Source of the DNA: Pirellulales bacterium
GTDB lineage: Bacteria > Planctomycetota > Planctomycetia > Pirellulales > JAICIG01
Assembly (NCBI GenBank): GCA_035533075.1
Contig: DATLUO010000235.1
Location: 1-33,163 of the forward strand
DNA: 33,163 nt
Direction: 5' to 3'
Positions 16,234-28,307 of this stretch are shown piece after piece. The notes below the pieces were generated by a model. It saw nothing but the letters and a program-made list of their open reading frames with translations, made no database searches and was not told the DNA's origin. A program made the translations under genes and the position numbers. Positions within the stretch are counted from its first letter, which is position 1. Each line of letters starts with the position of its first letter.

Positions 16234-18918
16234 TCAAAACTCTATTTGCAGCTCGTTATCAGGTCCACCGGGCAACCAATAGGCATACCACAGATACTTC
16301 CCTAGAAGAATGCGAGTGCGGATGGACGGCTGAATGGCAAGTGCGTGAGCGAACTCATAGCGCCAGGAGAAATAGTAGCGATGGTCGTCGATATCTTCTT
16401 GTTCAAACACCCTGGCCGCCCATTTCGGATCGATGGCGCAAGCGGCGTCAACCGCCGCACGAACACAAACGCTCGTCTGGTCCCGAGAGCGGCGTTTTAG
16501 CCGATCGACGACCGGTTCAAGCACCAGCCGCGCCACGTCGCGGTCGTATTGCGCCAGCAAGAGCGCCAGCGTGGCTGCTTCAGCCAGCCGGTCCTGCTGA
16601 TCGTCGTGCGGGTATGAGCGGCGAAACGAAACCGCGCGCCAAAGGTATTCGCGCACCAACTGCGGGTCGATGGCTTCGACAACCGGCAGCAACGCGGCCG
16701 CGGCCACGGCGGCGCTCTGCGGTCCGTAGAACCGCCCCTCGTCGGCCTCAACCAGAGAGTGGAGTATGCCAAAGGCCTCGTTAAGCATGGAACAAGCACG
16801 GCGACGATCGGAGATTGCGAAACCGCGGGCCGTCCAACCGAGCGACAGGGCACGCAAGTAGGGACTGGTGAGGCGCCCGGCCAACTTGCGCGCTCGCTCG
16901 CCATCGACGGTGGCCATGCGATAGCAGACCCGCACGGTAGAAAATCCCAGGCGGTACTCGTCGCCGATCATGGCGAGCACCCGCTCCGCTTCGGCCGGCT
17001 GCTGGGCGGCCACGCGATAGGCGATCTTGCCGAAGATGAGATCGCGCTCTTTTTCTTCGGCCACGTCGGTTACCAGGGACAGCGCGGCCGGCAAGTCGGT
17101 GCGAGCGAGGATATCGGCGGTTTTGCGACGTATCATCGCGCCGTCGCCGGCGATTGGCAGCGTCGCCGCCATGACGCTTGCGTCAGCCAGCAGCGCCCGC
17201 GCACGATCGGTCTGGCCCAAATCAAGGAGTCCATCGGCCACGCAGGCTTGCCAAAAAGAGCGCAAATTGTCATGCGTCGAAGCCAAGAGCGCTTCATCGA
17301 GCAGCGCGCGCTTGGCCGCAGGGTCGGCGGTCGGCAGAGCGCCCGCCAGCTCAAACAACGCCCGAGTACGGCGGCCGGCGCCCTCGATGGCGTGGGCGAC
17401 CGCCGCCGCCTCGTCGGGATGGTCGTGTACGAGCAGCCTGGCGATTTGCGTAAGCAAAAAGTCCTTGTCATCGACGGTCAAATTGGGGATGGCGCCATTG
17501 TCGATCCGTTCCAGAGCGTCGGCCGGATCGATCACCGTCCAATAGTAGAGGGCAGTCCAGCGCTCGTCGCGGTTGCCCGACCGCAGCGTGCGCTCGACAT
17601 CGGCGCCGATCACCTGTCTGCCCAGTGCCAACTCTTGTTCGCGATCCAGCACGTTCGCCCTGAGCAAAGTTAACGGCGCAACGGTCTCGTCGTCATGCGT
17701 AAGGACCAACTTGGTGTCAGCGGATTCGGCGATCGGCTGGCCAGTGAAGCGATAGCCGTCAAGCTCCGCAAAGACGAACGCCGAGTTTTCAGCGACATCA
17801 GGCAGCGTAAAACGCCCGTCGGCGCCGGTGATGGATGTGGTCCGCCGCACGCCGTCACCCGACTGGTAAAGCCGCACACCGGCCAGCGGATGGCCTCGGC
17901 GATCGACGACGCGCCCTGCCACGGTCCGCAATCGTCGCAAGCAAATGTCTGGAGCGTCTGCGACCTTGTTCTCTGGCCCGGCGGGCTGAAACCACGCGCC
18001 GCGTGCCGGGATAAATCCGTCGCAAGACACAAGCAGCGAGTATTCGCCCTTGCAACTCAGCACCGGCGGCGTTTGAAAACGGCCGTCCGAATCCGCGGCG
18101 ATGTCGCCGAGGGTTGAAACGAAAAGCGGCGTTTGAACGAGAACGAAGCCATTCGCGTGGCGCCATCGAGTCCAAGTTTGAACCTTTGCGCCGGAAACGG
18201 CGTGGCCGGCGCCGTCGACCACGCGACCCGAAAGTGAAACCATGCCGCTCGGCGACAGTTTCAACTCGACCGCAGCATCCGCATCGGGCGGCGGGGCCAC
18301 GAACGCTTCGGTTGCCATGTCGCCGCCCGCAGCCCAAAAACGCACCCCTCGGTCGAGCGCGTTCGGATTATCGACCGGGTCGATGCCCGTGAACGCGAAG
18401 TCGCCACGCTCATCGCTCCGAGTCGTGATCCATTTGGTGCCGTGCGCATAACTTTCCAGCCACGGCTCATGGGCTGGCCACGACGCCTGTACCAAGGCGC
18501 CGGCGACGGGCTCGCCTTCGGCGTTGACGACTCGCCCGCGCACGCTACGGCCGGGGCGCACTAGAATCGGTGGCAACGATTGCTCGGGTTGGTTGGCGTC
18601 CAACTCGAGGGGGGCACGAAACGCTCGCAACGGTTTCACCAACGGCGGGGGCAATTCGATAACCTGGCCAGTAATAACACCGGGGCCGATTCGACACTCA
18701 TATCGACCGTCCGTGCCTGATTCGACACGTGCTTGGGTTTGGCCGTTCGACAGCACCACGACGGCACCGGCAATCGGGCGGTTTGTGCCATGTTCACGAA
18801 TCAAACCGGTAACGCGGACCGTCTCCGCAGCGCCAGCCAAGCCGGCGAGCAACGGCCCCGCCGGAAGCAGACAAGACGCCGCAATCCATGCACCGCCGAG
18901 AATCAACAACCGTCGCAT
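16234..18918 (-). CDS. Large secreted protein, carboxypeptidase-regulatory-like domains plus helical C-terminal half (paralog 2)
   Basis: Encodes 894 residues. The signal peptide is MRRLLILGGAWIAASCLLPA followed by GPLLAGLAGAAE. Ig-like regulatory units start at VRVTGLIREHGTNRPIAGAV, VRGRVVNAEGEPVAGALVQA, VSLSGRVVDGAGHAVSGAKV and VAGRVVDRRGHPLAGVRLYQ. The last is the QSGDG unit (about residue 333) shared with the other two paralogs. The helical half runs from about 430 to the end (ALLDEALLASTHDNLRSFWQ, EAERVLAMIGDEYRLG). It contains the shared block near residue 756: YLWRAVSFRRSY then TLALLLAQYDRDVARLVLEP. It has fewer beta units than paralogs 1 and 3, which explains its length. A GGAG about 8 nt before the ATG supports the start. 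The 469-residue gene follows 48 nt downstream. Function unknown. Confidence 0.92.
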   Translation of the reverse strand: MRRLLILGGAWIAASCLLPAGPLLAGLAGAAETVRVTGLIREHGTNRPIAGAVVVLSNGQTQARVESGTDGRYECRIGPGVITGQVIELPPPLVKPLRAFRAPLELDANQPEQSLPPILVRPGRSVRGRVVNAEGEPVAGALVQASWPAHEPWLESYAHGTKWITTRSDERGDFAFTGIDPVDNPNALDRGVRFWAAGGDMATEAFVAPPPDADAAVELKLSPSGMVSLSGRVVDGAGHAVSGAKVQTWTRWRHANGFVLVQTPLFVSTLGDIAADSDGRFQTPPVLSCKGEYSLLVSCDGFIPARGAWFQPAGPENKVADAPDICLRRLRTVAGRVVDRRGHPLAGVRLYQSGDGVRRTTSITGADGRFTLPDVAENSAFVFAELDGYRFTGQPIAESADTKLVLTHDDETVAPLTLLRANVLDREQELALGRQVIGADVERTLRSGNRDERWTALYYWTVIDPADALERIDNGAIPNLTVDDKDFLLTQIARLLVHDHPDEAAAVAHAIEGAGRRTRALFELAGALPTADPAAKRALLDEALLASTHDNLRSFWQACVADGLLDLGQTDRARALLADASVMAATLPIAGDGAMIRRKTADILARTDLPAALSLVTDVAEEKERDLIFGKIAYRVAAQQPAEAERVLAMIGDEYRLGFSTVRVCYRMATVDGERARKLAGRLTSPYLRALSLGWTARGFAISDRRRACSMLNEAFGILHSLVEADEGRFYGPQSAAVAAAALLPVVEAIDPQLVREYLWRAVSFRRSYPHDDQQDRLAEAATLALLLAQYDRDVARLVLEPVVDRLKRRSRDQTSVCVRAAVDAACAIDPKWAARVFEQEDIDDHRYYFSWRYEFAHALAIQPSIRTRILLGKYLWYAYWLPGGPDNELQIEF

Positions 18919-18972
18919 GAGAGGATCTCCGCACTGAATGCGTAAAGCGACCGACCGGTGTGCCCGACGCTT

Positions 18973-19001
18973 ATCATAGCCCGCCTCCGGCGGATGGCCA
19001 A
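18973..19001 (-). promoter_or_regulatory. Candidate promoter of paralog 2 with palindromic spacer
   Basis: On the minus strand TTGGCC (19001-18996) and TATGAT (18978-18973) are exactly 17 nt apart, about 55 nt before the ATG. The spacer holds the inverted repeat CCGCC-TCC-GGCGG (18981-18993). The hexamers and spacing are good for a sigma-70-type promoter. Confidence 0.5.
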
Positions 19002-19049
19002 CCCGGCCGGTGCGCCGGACACACTTTCGCCGCGAACTCCCATATCCAA

Positions 19050-19079
19050 TTCGATGACCGGGCTCGCGTTTGCTATATT
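19050..19079 (+). promoter_or_regulatory. Candidate promoter for the small-protein/retropepsin pair
   Basis: TTCGAT (19050-19055) and TATATT (19074-19079) are 18 nt apart and end 37 nt before the ATG at 19117. The -10 stands out in GC-rich surroundings. The -35 is weak. Confidence 0.35.
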
Positions 19080-19116
19080 GAAACGTGGGTATTCCAATTC
19101 GTGGAGGATTGTGGTC

Positions 19117-19326
19117 ATGCCTTTGGCCGAGGTTTTACCGGAGGTGCAATTACTTTCGCGGCTCGACAAGATTCGCCTGATTCAGTTCCTTGCGCAGGAA
19201 CTCGAGCGGGACGCCGGCAACCTGATTGAACCGGGGCTTTCCTATCCGATTTCATCGCCTGACCGAGCGTTCTCCGCCGCCGCAGCTCTGCTGCAGGCCT
19301 TGGAGGAACACGAGGGCCAGCCATGA
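19117..19326 (+). CDS. Small helical protein paired with a retropepsin-like protease
   Basis: Encodes 69 residues (MPLAEVLPEVQLLSRLDKIR LIQFLAQELERD..., ending AAAALLQALEEHEGQP). GGAGG at 19103-19107 gives good spacing to the ATG at 19117; the frame is open upstream but that part is not coding-like. The sequence is two amphipathic helices with a Pro-containing link (EPGLSYPISSPDRAF). The stop overlaps the next start (ATGA), so it is coupled to the retropepsin gene. Similar short proteins (LP.V..L...DKLRLI.FL..EL) are known upstream of retropepsin-like or toxin genes in cyanobacteria and planctomycetes. That is recalled, not tested. It may be an antitoxin-like partner or a protease substrate. 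Confidence 0.75.
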   Translation: MPLAEVLPEVQLLSRLDKIRLIQFLAQELERDAGNLIEPGLSYPISSPDRAFSAAAALLQALEEHEGQP

Positions 19327-19748
19327 GTGCCGCAGCACAGCAATTTCGCTATGTGCCGCGCGAGCCGTCGCTGGGCCAAGCGAGTCTGGCCCCGATGCTG
19401 ACGCTCACCTTGACCGGCGCTCGGAGCGCCACGATATCGGCCCTTGTCGACAGCGGCGCCGCAGTCAATGTTCTGCCGTTTTCGCTGGGAGTCGACCTGG
19501 GACTCGACTCGGATCTGCAAACGCAATCGGTCGAGTTGTCCGGCAATTTGGCCTCTGTTGACGCCCGCGTAGTCGTATTATCGGCGGCGGTCGGGAGATT
19601 TCCTCCAGTGACCCTTGCGTTCGCTTGGGCGCGTACTGACGCCGTCTCCGTGATTTTGGGGCAAGTGAACTTCTTTTTGGAGTTCGATGTTTGCTTCTTC
19701 CGCTCGCGAAGTGTCTTCGAGGTCGGGCCTAAACCGGGCAAGCCATAA
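19323..19748 (+). CDS. Retropepsin-like aspartic protease
   Basis: Encodes 141 residues, the size of one retropepsin monomer with short extensions. The catalytic-type motif is ALV-D43-S-G-A, followed by VNVLPFSLG, the usual flap-side strand. The C-terminal VILGQVNFFLEFDVCFFRSR corresponds to the family's ILGRxxFFxxFxVxFD segment. Family members act as homodimers with one Asp per subunit. There is no signal peptide or membrane helix, so it is cytoplasmic. It starts inside the stop of the small 19117 gene. No viral or transposon genes lie nearby, so it is a cellular family member. The substrate is unknown; the linked small protein is an obvious candidate. Confidence 0.82.
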   Translation: MSAAAQQFRYVPREPSLGQASLAPMLTLTLTGARSATISALVDSGAAVNVLPFSLGVDLGLDSDLQTQSVELSGNLASVDARVVVLSAAVGRFPPVTLAFAWARTDAVSVILGQVNFFLEFDVCFFRSRSVFEVGPKPGKP

Positions 19749-19785
19749 GGCCATCGCCAGCGCAGGCATCCTCAGTCCGTCGTTT

Positions 19786-22700
19786 TCACTGAATCCCCTG
19801 CCACATCATCGGCATTCGCAAGTAATCCGAGGCGGCCCGCCAGCGGGCCTCGCCTTGCTTCGACAGAATGTCGACCAGCCCGCCGCGCGCACGCGCTTTG
19901 GCGACGTTGGGGGCGCCGTTCGGGGCATCGTTGGGCAACATCTCAAACTGCGCGACCCCCCACGCGGGGTCGATCATCGCCGCCGCGGCAAACAAGCCCT
20001 TATATTCCCCCGGTGAATTCAGCTTCCGGTACGCCTCGTCGAGCAGATCGCCATAGAATTTGCGGGCCAAATCGCGGTCGTAACGTGAGAGGAACATCGC
20101 CAGATATGCCCGTGACAGCAGAATCGGCTCCTCGCGATCGCCCTGCTTCGCCAACGGCAAACGCAGCGAGATGGCCCGCCAAAGATACTCCTCCACGCGG
20201 TCGGGCTGAAGCTTCTCGACGATCGGCAAGAACCACGCCGCCAAAACCGGCGCGGTGTCGTAGTTATTGAAATGCGGCTCTTCGCTCTTAGCCAATTTCA
20301 CCAGCAGGTTATATGTCCGCTCAAGCTGGGCCATGGCCGCCGCCGCGTCGGTGTCGACGAGTGCCTCCGCCGTCAGTCCTTCGGCGTAGGCCCTGAGCCG
20401 AGGAGTCGCGATCAGCTCGACCACTTCGTTCGCTCGCGTGAGATCCACGGGCGCCATGAGATACGCCACTCGAACAGCGAGCCACTCGCGCCCAGAATCG
20501 TTGCGCATCAGTTTGAGCACGCGCACGGCATCGGCCGGATGGGCCGCCGCCAAGATGCGCGCGATATTGCCGTGATGCCGCTCGTATTCGCGGTCGTCCT
20601 TAACGTCCTTGATCAGCGCCAGCGCGGCGGGCAGGTCGACCGTGGCCAACGCCTCGGCGGTGACCCCGCGCACATAGGCGGCCACGTTGTCGAGCGGCAG
20701 CGCGTCCACATCCGGCTTGATCGTGGCGATCAGCTTCCGCGCACCGTCCGCATCGCCACTTTCTGTCATCAACCGCGCGATGTAACCGGTCAGCGCCATC
20801 CGCATCGTCGGATCGCCCGCGCCCCGCAGGTGCAGGCGCGCTTTCTCCAGCCAATCGAGCTTGAGCTCCCGTTGCAAGGCCGGCAATCCGTCGGCCGACA
20901 GCACATAGCCGGCCGCCCGCGAGTAAGCATCGTCGAGCGCTTCGATAATCGCCATGGCGTCGTCGGGATGTTCCGCCGACCAGTGCTTGGCAACCTCGAC
21001 CCGCAGCATGTCGGCCATGTCTCCCTTGACGCCCAGCGCCTCCAGCCGATCGAGCGCCGCGGCTGGGTCGACCTTGACCAACTCACGCAACACCGCCCCA
21101 CGATCGCGGTCGTCTATTGCCTTCGGCAGAGCATCGAGCGCGGGCTTCAGCACGCGCCTGGCCAAGGCGAGATCGGCCGCCGGATCGACGTCGGGCAGCG
21201 TGGCCAAACGGCGCTGGGGCGGTTCGCTGGCCCGCGTGAGCACACTCTCGACATCGTCGCCGGCTTTCAGCGGTTGCCCGTGAAAGCGGAAGCCTTCCTT
21301 CTCGACGAACACGAAGGCGGCTTCGTTTTGATAACCCGACAACTCGAAACGTCCGTCGTTGTCCGAGGCGGCTTGCGTGCGTTGCGGGCCGTCGCCCGAT
21401 TGAATGACCGTCGCGCCGGACACCGGCCGGCCTTGGCGATCGACAACGCGCCCGGCGATTGACCGCAGCGAGTCGATCACGACGTCTGGAAAGACAGGCG
21501 GCTTGTCCGCGGCGAACTCAACCCACTCGGTCCATTGCGGCGTGTGGCCCTCGGTGCCGATTTGAACGCGGTAGGGGGCGCCGACTTCGATCCACGCGCG
21601 GTACTCGCCGTTGGCGTCGGTCGACAGTTCTCGCGGCTCGCTATACCAAACCACGGGGTTTTCCACCGATTGTCCCTGGAAATCGACCTTGGTCACGGCT
21701 TTTTCGATCTTCGCCCCCGCCACGGTACGGCTGGCGCCATCGACCACTCGGCCGCGGGCGAGCGCGAGCTCGATGGGTGGCAGTTCAAAACCGGCTTTGC
21801 CGCCGGGCACCTGATAATTGTGATGGAGAAACCAGGCCGGCGCCCCGCGCGACTTGCTGAACTGCAGATACATATTGAACAGTCCGGGCAACCGCAAGAA
21901 ATCGAAGTGTCCGTCTTCGCCGGTGGCGGCCGGAGACGACGAAGAACCGTTGTTCTCGTTCACACCCACCATCACGTCGGACAGCGGCTTGCCAGTGGCC
22001 GCCTCTCGCACCACGCCCTGCACGCGGACTGCCGGCTTGAAAGGAATGGTGATTTCGGCAGTTTTGCCGACTGCGACGGCAACCTCATTGGGCACCGCGG
22101 GCAGAAACGGCCGTTCCGGTTTGCGAACGACCGAGATGTAGCGGATCGTGCCCGCCGCGATGACCGGAATCTGAAACCCTCCTTCTTTGTCGCTCGTCGC
22201 CGTCGCTTCGGCCAGCGTCGAGTCGGGGCTTGGGTTGTTATCGCTGGGATAGCTCAAAAGCCAGATGCCGACACCATCGACCAAATCTTTTTCCGGCGCA
22301 ACAAACCGCCCGTGGACACGGCCAACCGGTCTGAGCGCAATCCTGATCTCCGCCGGTTCTCCAGCCGTCGACGGCCTTAAATATCGCGATTGAGTACCGT
22401 ACTGGTCGGTGACCACTCGGACCTGCGAAAGCTCGTCGCGGCTGAAGGCCGAAATCGTGGCCTTGCCTTCGCGATCGGTGGTCGCCGCGGCACAGAGCTG
22501 CGATGCTTCGGGCAAGAGCCGGCTGCCGCCTTCGTGATAAGTGATTACCGGCAGCGTTACTTGCGCCTCCGGCACCGGCTTGCCGTCCGGCCCAACGACA
22601 AGGACAGGCACATTCGCGGCCTCGGGCAGCACGAGCCGCACTTCTTCCGCCCGCGGCTTGCCGTCCTCAAACAGCAGCTTATGAGTCAGGCGTCGACCGC

Positions 22701-23004
22701 GGACGCCCGCCCAAATCTCTCCGCGTGGCCAAATGGCCGCCCCAACATCCGTGGGCGGTTGCAAAGTGAACCGCCCCTGTTCATCACTCTTGGCGTCGAG
22801 GGTCTGGTTCTTGCGTTCTTTGTTCCGCCAGGAATAGACCACGTCGGCCGCGGCGATCGGCTGGCCTTTCTCATCGACTACCACGCCCGACAGCGGCTTC
22901 ATCGCTGCCTCGTCTTTCCCTCGTTGGGCAGGATCAGCGGCCAACGTCGGCCACGCGGCGGCGAGAACAAGTAAAAGAACAACACGGCCGATCAGCGCTT
23001 TCAT
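19786..23004 (-). CDS. Large secreted protein, carboxypeptidase-regulatory-like domains plus helical C-terminal half (paralog 3)
   Basis: With the ATG at 23004 it encodes 1072 residues. This start is preferred to one 14 codons upstream because GGAGG lies about 8 nt before it and the signal peptide (MKALIGRVVLLLVLAAAWPT LAAD) begins there. Ig-like units include MKPLSGVVVDEKGQPIAAAD, VRVQGVVREAATGKPLSDVM, ALARGRVVDGASRTVAGAKI and SIAGRVVDRQGRPVSGATVI. The last leads to QSGDGPQRTQ (about residue 525) and GFRFHGQPLKAGD, closest to the family pattern. The helical half (about 590-1072) has repeats such as VRGVTAEALATVDLPAALAL and the shared block near 938: YLWRAISLRLPL then YLAMFLSRYDRDLARKFYGD. 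It is a single gene with its own strong promoter. Function unknown. Confidence 0.92.
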   Translation of the reverse strand: MKALIGRVVLLLVLAAAWPTLAADPAQRGKDEAAMKPLSGVVVDEKGQPIAAADVVYSWRNKERKNQTLDAKSDEQGRFTLQPPTDVGAAIWPRGEIWAGVRGRRLTHKLLFEDGKPRAEEVRLVLPEAANVPVLVVGPDGKPVPEAQVTLPVITYHEGGSRLLPEASQLCAAATTDREGKATISAFSRDELSQVRVVTDQYGTQSRYLRPSTAGEPAEIRIALRPVGRVHGRFVAPEKDLVDGVGIWLLSYPSDNNPSPDSTLAEATATSDKEGGFQIPVIAAGTIRYISVVRKPERPFLPAVPNEVAVAVGKTAEITIPFKPAVRVQGVVREAATGKPLSDVMVGVNENNGSSSSPAATGEDGHFDFLRLPGLFNMYLQFSKSRGAPAWFLHHNYQVPGGKAGFELPPIELALARGRVVDGASRTVAGAKIEKAVTKVDFQGQSVENPVVWYSEPRELSTDANGEYRAWIEVGAPYRVQIGTEGHTPQWTEWVEFAADKPPVFPDVVIDSLRSIAGRVVDRQGRPVSGATVIQSGDGPQRTQAASDNDGRFELSGYQNEAAFVFVEKEGFRFHGQPLKAGDDVESVLTRASEPPQRRLATLPDVDPAADLALARRVLKPALDALPKAIDDRDRGAVLRELVKVDPAAALDRLEALGVKGDMADMLRVEVAKHWSAEHPDDAMAIIEALDDAYSRAAGYVLSADGLPALQRELKLDWLEKARLHLRGAGDPTMRMALTGYIARLMTESGDADGARKLIATIKPDVDALPLDNVAAYVRGVTAEALATVDLPAALALIKDVKDDREYERHHGNIARILAAAHPADAVRVLKLMRNDSGREWLAVRVAYLMAPVDLTRANEVVELIATPRLRAYAEGLTAEALVDTDAAAAMAQLERTYNLLVKLAKSEEPHFNNYDTAPVLAAWFLPIVEKLQPDRVEEYLWRAISLRLPLAKQGDREEPILLSRAYLAMFLSRYDRDLARKFYGDLLDEAYRKLNSPGEYKGLFAAAAMIDPAWGVAQFEMLPNDAPNGAPNVAKARARGGLVDILSKQGEARWRAASDYLRMPMMWQGIQ

Positions 23005-23051
23005 GGGCGTAATCCTCCAACGGTTCGCCCCCGTCGCCGACTTCACTGCTG

Positions 23052-23080
23052 AGCATAAGACGCAACGTCTTGACAGTCAA
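23052..23080 (-). promoter_or_regulatory. Strong candidate promoter of paralog 3 with palindromic spacer
   Basis: On the minus strand TTGACT (23080-23075) and TATGCT (23057-23052) are exactly 17 nt apart, 48 nt before the ATG. The spacer holds a perfect inverted repeat, AAGACG-CAA-CGTCTT (23057-23071), a possible repressor site. This is the best sigma-70-type promoter in the window. Confidence 0.6.
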
Positions 23081-23159
23081 CCATCGGGCGACGGGCCGCA
23101 AATCGAGAGATTGAGCCACTCGTTGCGGTCGATGGGTGAAATGTCCAGCATAGGCGTGC

Positions 23160-23537
23160 ATGATATTCAAACGACCCGCCCTTCGGCATCGGCGGTTTCA
23201 ATTAAGCTTGGCAACGCTGCTGGCTTGCACGGGCATCGCCGCATTCGCCTCACATTGGTTCGCTCAATGGAGGCGGGCGGCAGCGGCTAATCAGGAGTTT
23301 GAGGCAACGATGGCAGGATTCGAGGTAGGAGCGGCCCGCCCAACCCAAATCCGCGCGGCGTCGCTTAGGCTACTTCACGCTCAGTTGGCCATTCCTTTTG
23401 CTACGCTTGCTCGGATAGCCGCTGCCGCGCCCAGGCGTAATCGGCCTCGGCGAGCGGCGGATGAGGCGGCAATTCATAGTCGACGGCCCCGCGCTGGTAC
23501 GGCCCGCGTCGTAGGCCCGATTGCAAACGTGCCGTAG
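23160..23537 (+). pseudogene. N-terminal fragment of a planctomycete 'RRF-x-LSL-x-TLL' membrane-anchored protein
   Basis: From ATG at 23160 the frame reads RRFQLSLATLLACTGIAAFA, the N-terminal anchor typical of many planctomycete proteins, then a helical stretch (QEFEATMAGFEVGAARPTQI, RAASLRLLHAQLAIPF). That stretch resembles a common helical unit ending in ASRRLLEAELAVPF. Similarity stops at about 23400, exactly where the natural end of the opposite-strand DUF4058 gene begins. The remaining 45 codons are arginine- and proline-rich antisense translation. It is probably a truncated gene, about 80 residues of real sequence; a short intact protein cannot be excluded. Confidence 0.45.
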
Positions 23538-24188
23538 ATCGAGCGGGATCTCAGGTTCGTTGACGCGCAAGGGCACCGCGACGACGGGCAACATCCGCCG
23601 AAGCAAGACCGGAAACACCTGCCAGGTGCCCCGTCCTTCACCACGCGTCCAGGCGCGGCTCACGAGCACCAAATAATCCGGCGGCGGCTTGAGCTTGCTC
23701 ACCTTACGCCTGACGCGCGGGTTCGGCAGCAGTCGCCGGCCGCCGCGCAACAGGTCGATTTCCATCAGGCTGGCGTCGCTGGCGAAAACCTCTTCGTGCT
23801 TTTCCAAATAGCTCTCGCGGTCGGCGCCGATGATTTTATTGGCCGGACTGACAATTTCGATGAACGTCACCAGCCGATGCCGGCGGCGCGGATCGCGGAC
23901 TTCGATCGACAGATGGCGGCCCGGCTCATCGGGAACAGTGATCTCAAGGTAATCGGAAACTTCCGTCCTGGGCAGTGCCGCCGTCGCAGTCGACCCGCCC
24001 CTGCCGGCTTGCGGACGGCGGACTTCGGCCACGGCCACGTCAGGTACGACTCGGTGCCGATACGCCGTGCCGGTGTCGCCGTCGACCACCCCGATTTCGG
24101 GCCGCATTTGCAAACGCGCGTAGTAGGGCGGCGGCAACGTGGTGTTGAGCACCGCGCTCATCTCGTAAGGTAGTTTAAACGAAGCCAA
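23401..24188 (-). pseudogene. DUF4058-family gene, N-terminally short and frameshifted near 23503
   Basis: The frame from TTG 24188 (or ATG 24161) shows DUF4058 landmarks: LPPPYYARLQMRPEIGV, RHLSIEVRDPRRRHRLVTFI EIVSPANKIIGADRESYLEK, SLMEIDLLRGGRRLLPNP, DYLVLVSRAWTR, WQVFPVLLRRMLPVVAVPLR and CNRAYDAG. Two defects are visible. The family's start (MPSPFPGMDPYLE and about 20 further residues) is absent. Right after RAYDAG the true end continues one frame over as PYQRGAVDYELPPHPPLAEA then WARQRLSEQA, with a stop at 23403-23401. One missing G in GCGGGCCG at about 23502-23506 explains it; the unshifted frame runs to 23370 as non-family sequence. It begins 7 nt after the metH stop. Function of the family is unknown. 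Confidence 0.78.
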
Positions 24189-24195
24189 TTCTACT

Positions 24196-27894
<3,699 letters not shown>

Positions 27895-27998
27895 CGACGT
27901 TAGGGCTTGCGTAACAAGTGTTTATATTCGACCTTCAGGCCTCAAATATGGCACAGCCGGCCGTGTGGCTCAAGGCGAGGTCTGCGGCGGCTCCAGGG

Positions 27999-28026
27999 TT
28001 ACGGGCAGCGTCGGGCGCTGTATATT
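27999..28026 (+). promoter_or_regulatory. Candidate promoter for the small-protein/nucleotidyltransferase pair
   Basis: TTACGG (27999-28004) and TATATT (28021-28026) are 16 nt apart, ending 44 nt before the ATG at 28071. It is plausible for sigma-70. Confidence 0.4.
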
Positions 28027-28070
28027 GGAGGGCGGTTAGGTCACTGCCCCGCTTTTATTCTCACCGCCCC

Positions 28071-28307
28071 ATGCAGCCCACGAAGCAACTCATCGACGAA
28101 TTGTATCTCGACAAAATACGGGCGGCCCGCGAAATGTCGCCGGAACAGAAGCTTTTGGCCGGCCCGCGGCTGTTCGAACGTTCGTGCCGCATCATGCTTG
28201 ACGGCTTGCGCCATGAAAACCCGGGCGCGAACGAAGAGCGCTTAAAGGAACTGCTCCGAGAGCGATTGACGCTAGTGCGGCGAGTGCGAGGCAGAGATGC
28301 AAGGTGA
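28071..28307 (+). CDS. Small helical protein paired with a nucleotidyltransferase
   Basis: Encodes 78 residues from ATG 28071 (MQPTKQLIDELYLDKIRAAR then EMSPEQKLLAGPRLFERSCR). The frame is open further upstream, but those codons are not coding-like. It is charged and helical with no membrane segment; the C-terminus is very basic (RLTLVRRVRGRDAR). It overlaps the next gene by 11 nt. The LYxxK...A...SPEEKLLAGPRLF pattern recurs in short planctomycete and cyanobacterial proteins placed just before DUF6036-like nucleotidyltransferases. This is recalled, not tested. It is likely the antitoxin-like or accessory member of the pair. Confidence 0.8.
   Translation: MQPTKQLIDELYLDKIRAAREMSPEQKLLAGPRLFERSCRIMLDGLRHENPGANEERLKELLRERLTLVRRVRGRDAR

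Noticed and set aside
19323-19748. Retropepsin as part of a retroelement
   Set aside because: No reverse transcriptase, integrase or long terminal repeats are nearby.
27895-28070. Possible cobalamin or SAM riboswitch upstream of metH
   Set aside because: No B12-box-like sequence, SAM-I core or usual stem arrangement was recognisable on either strand in the 176-nt gap.
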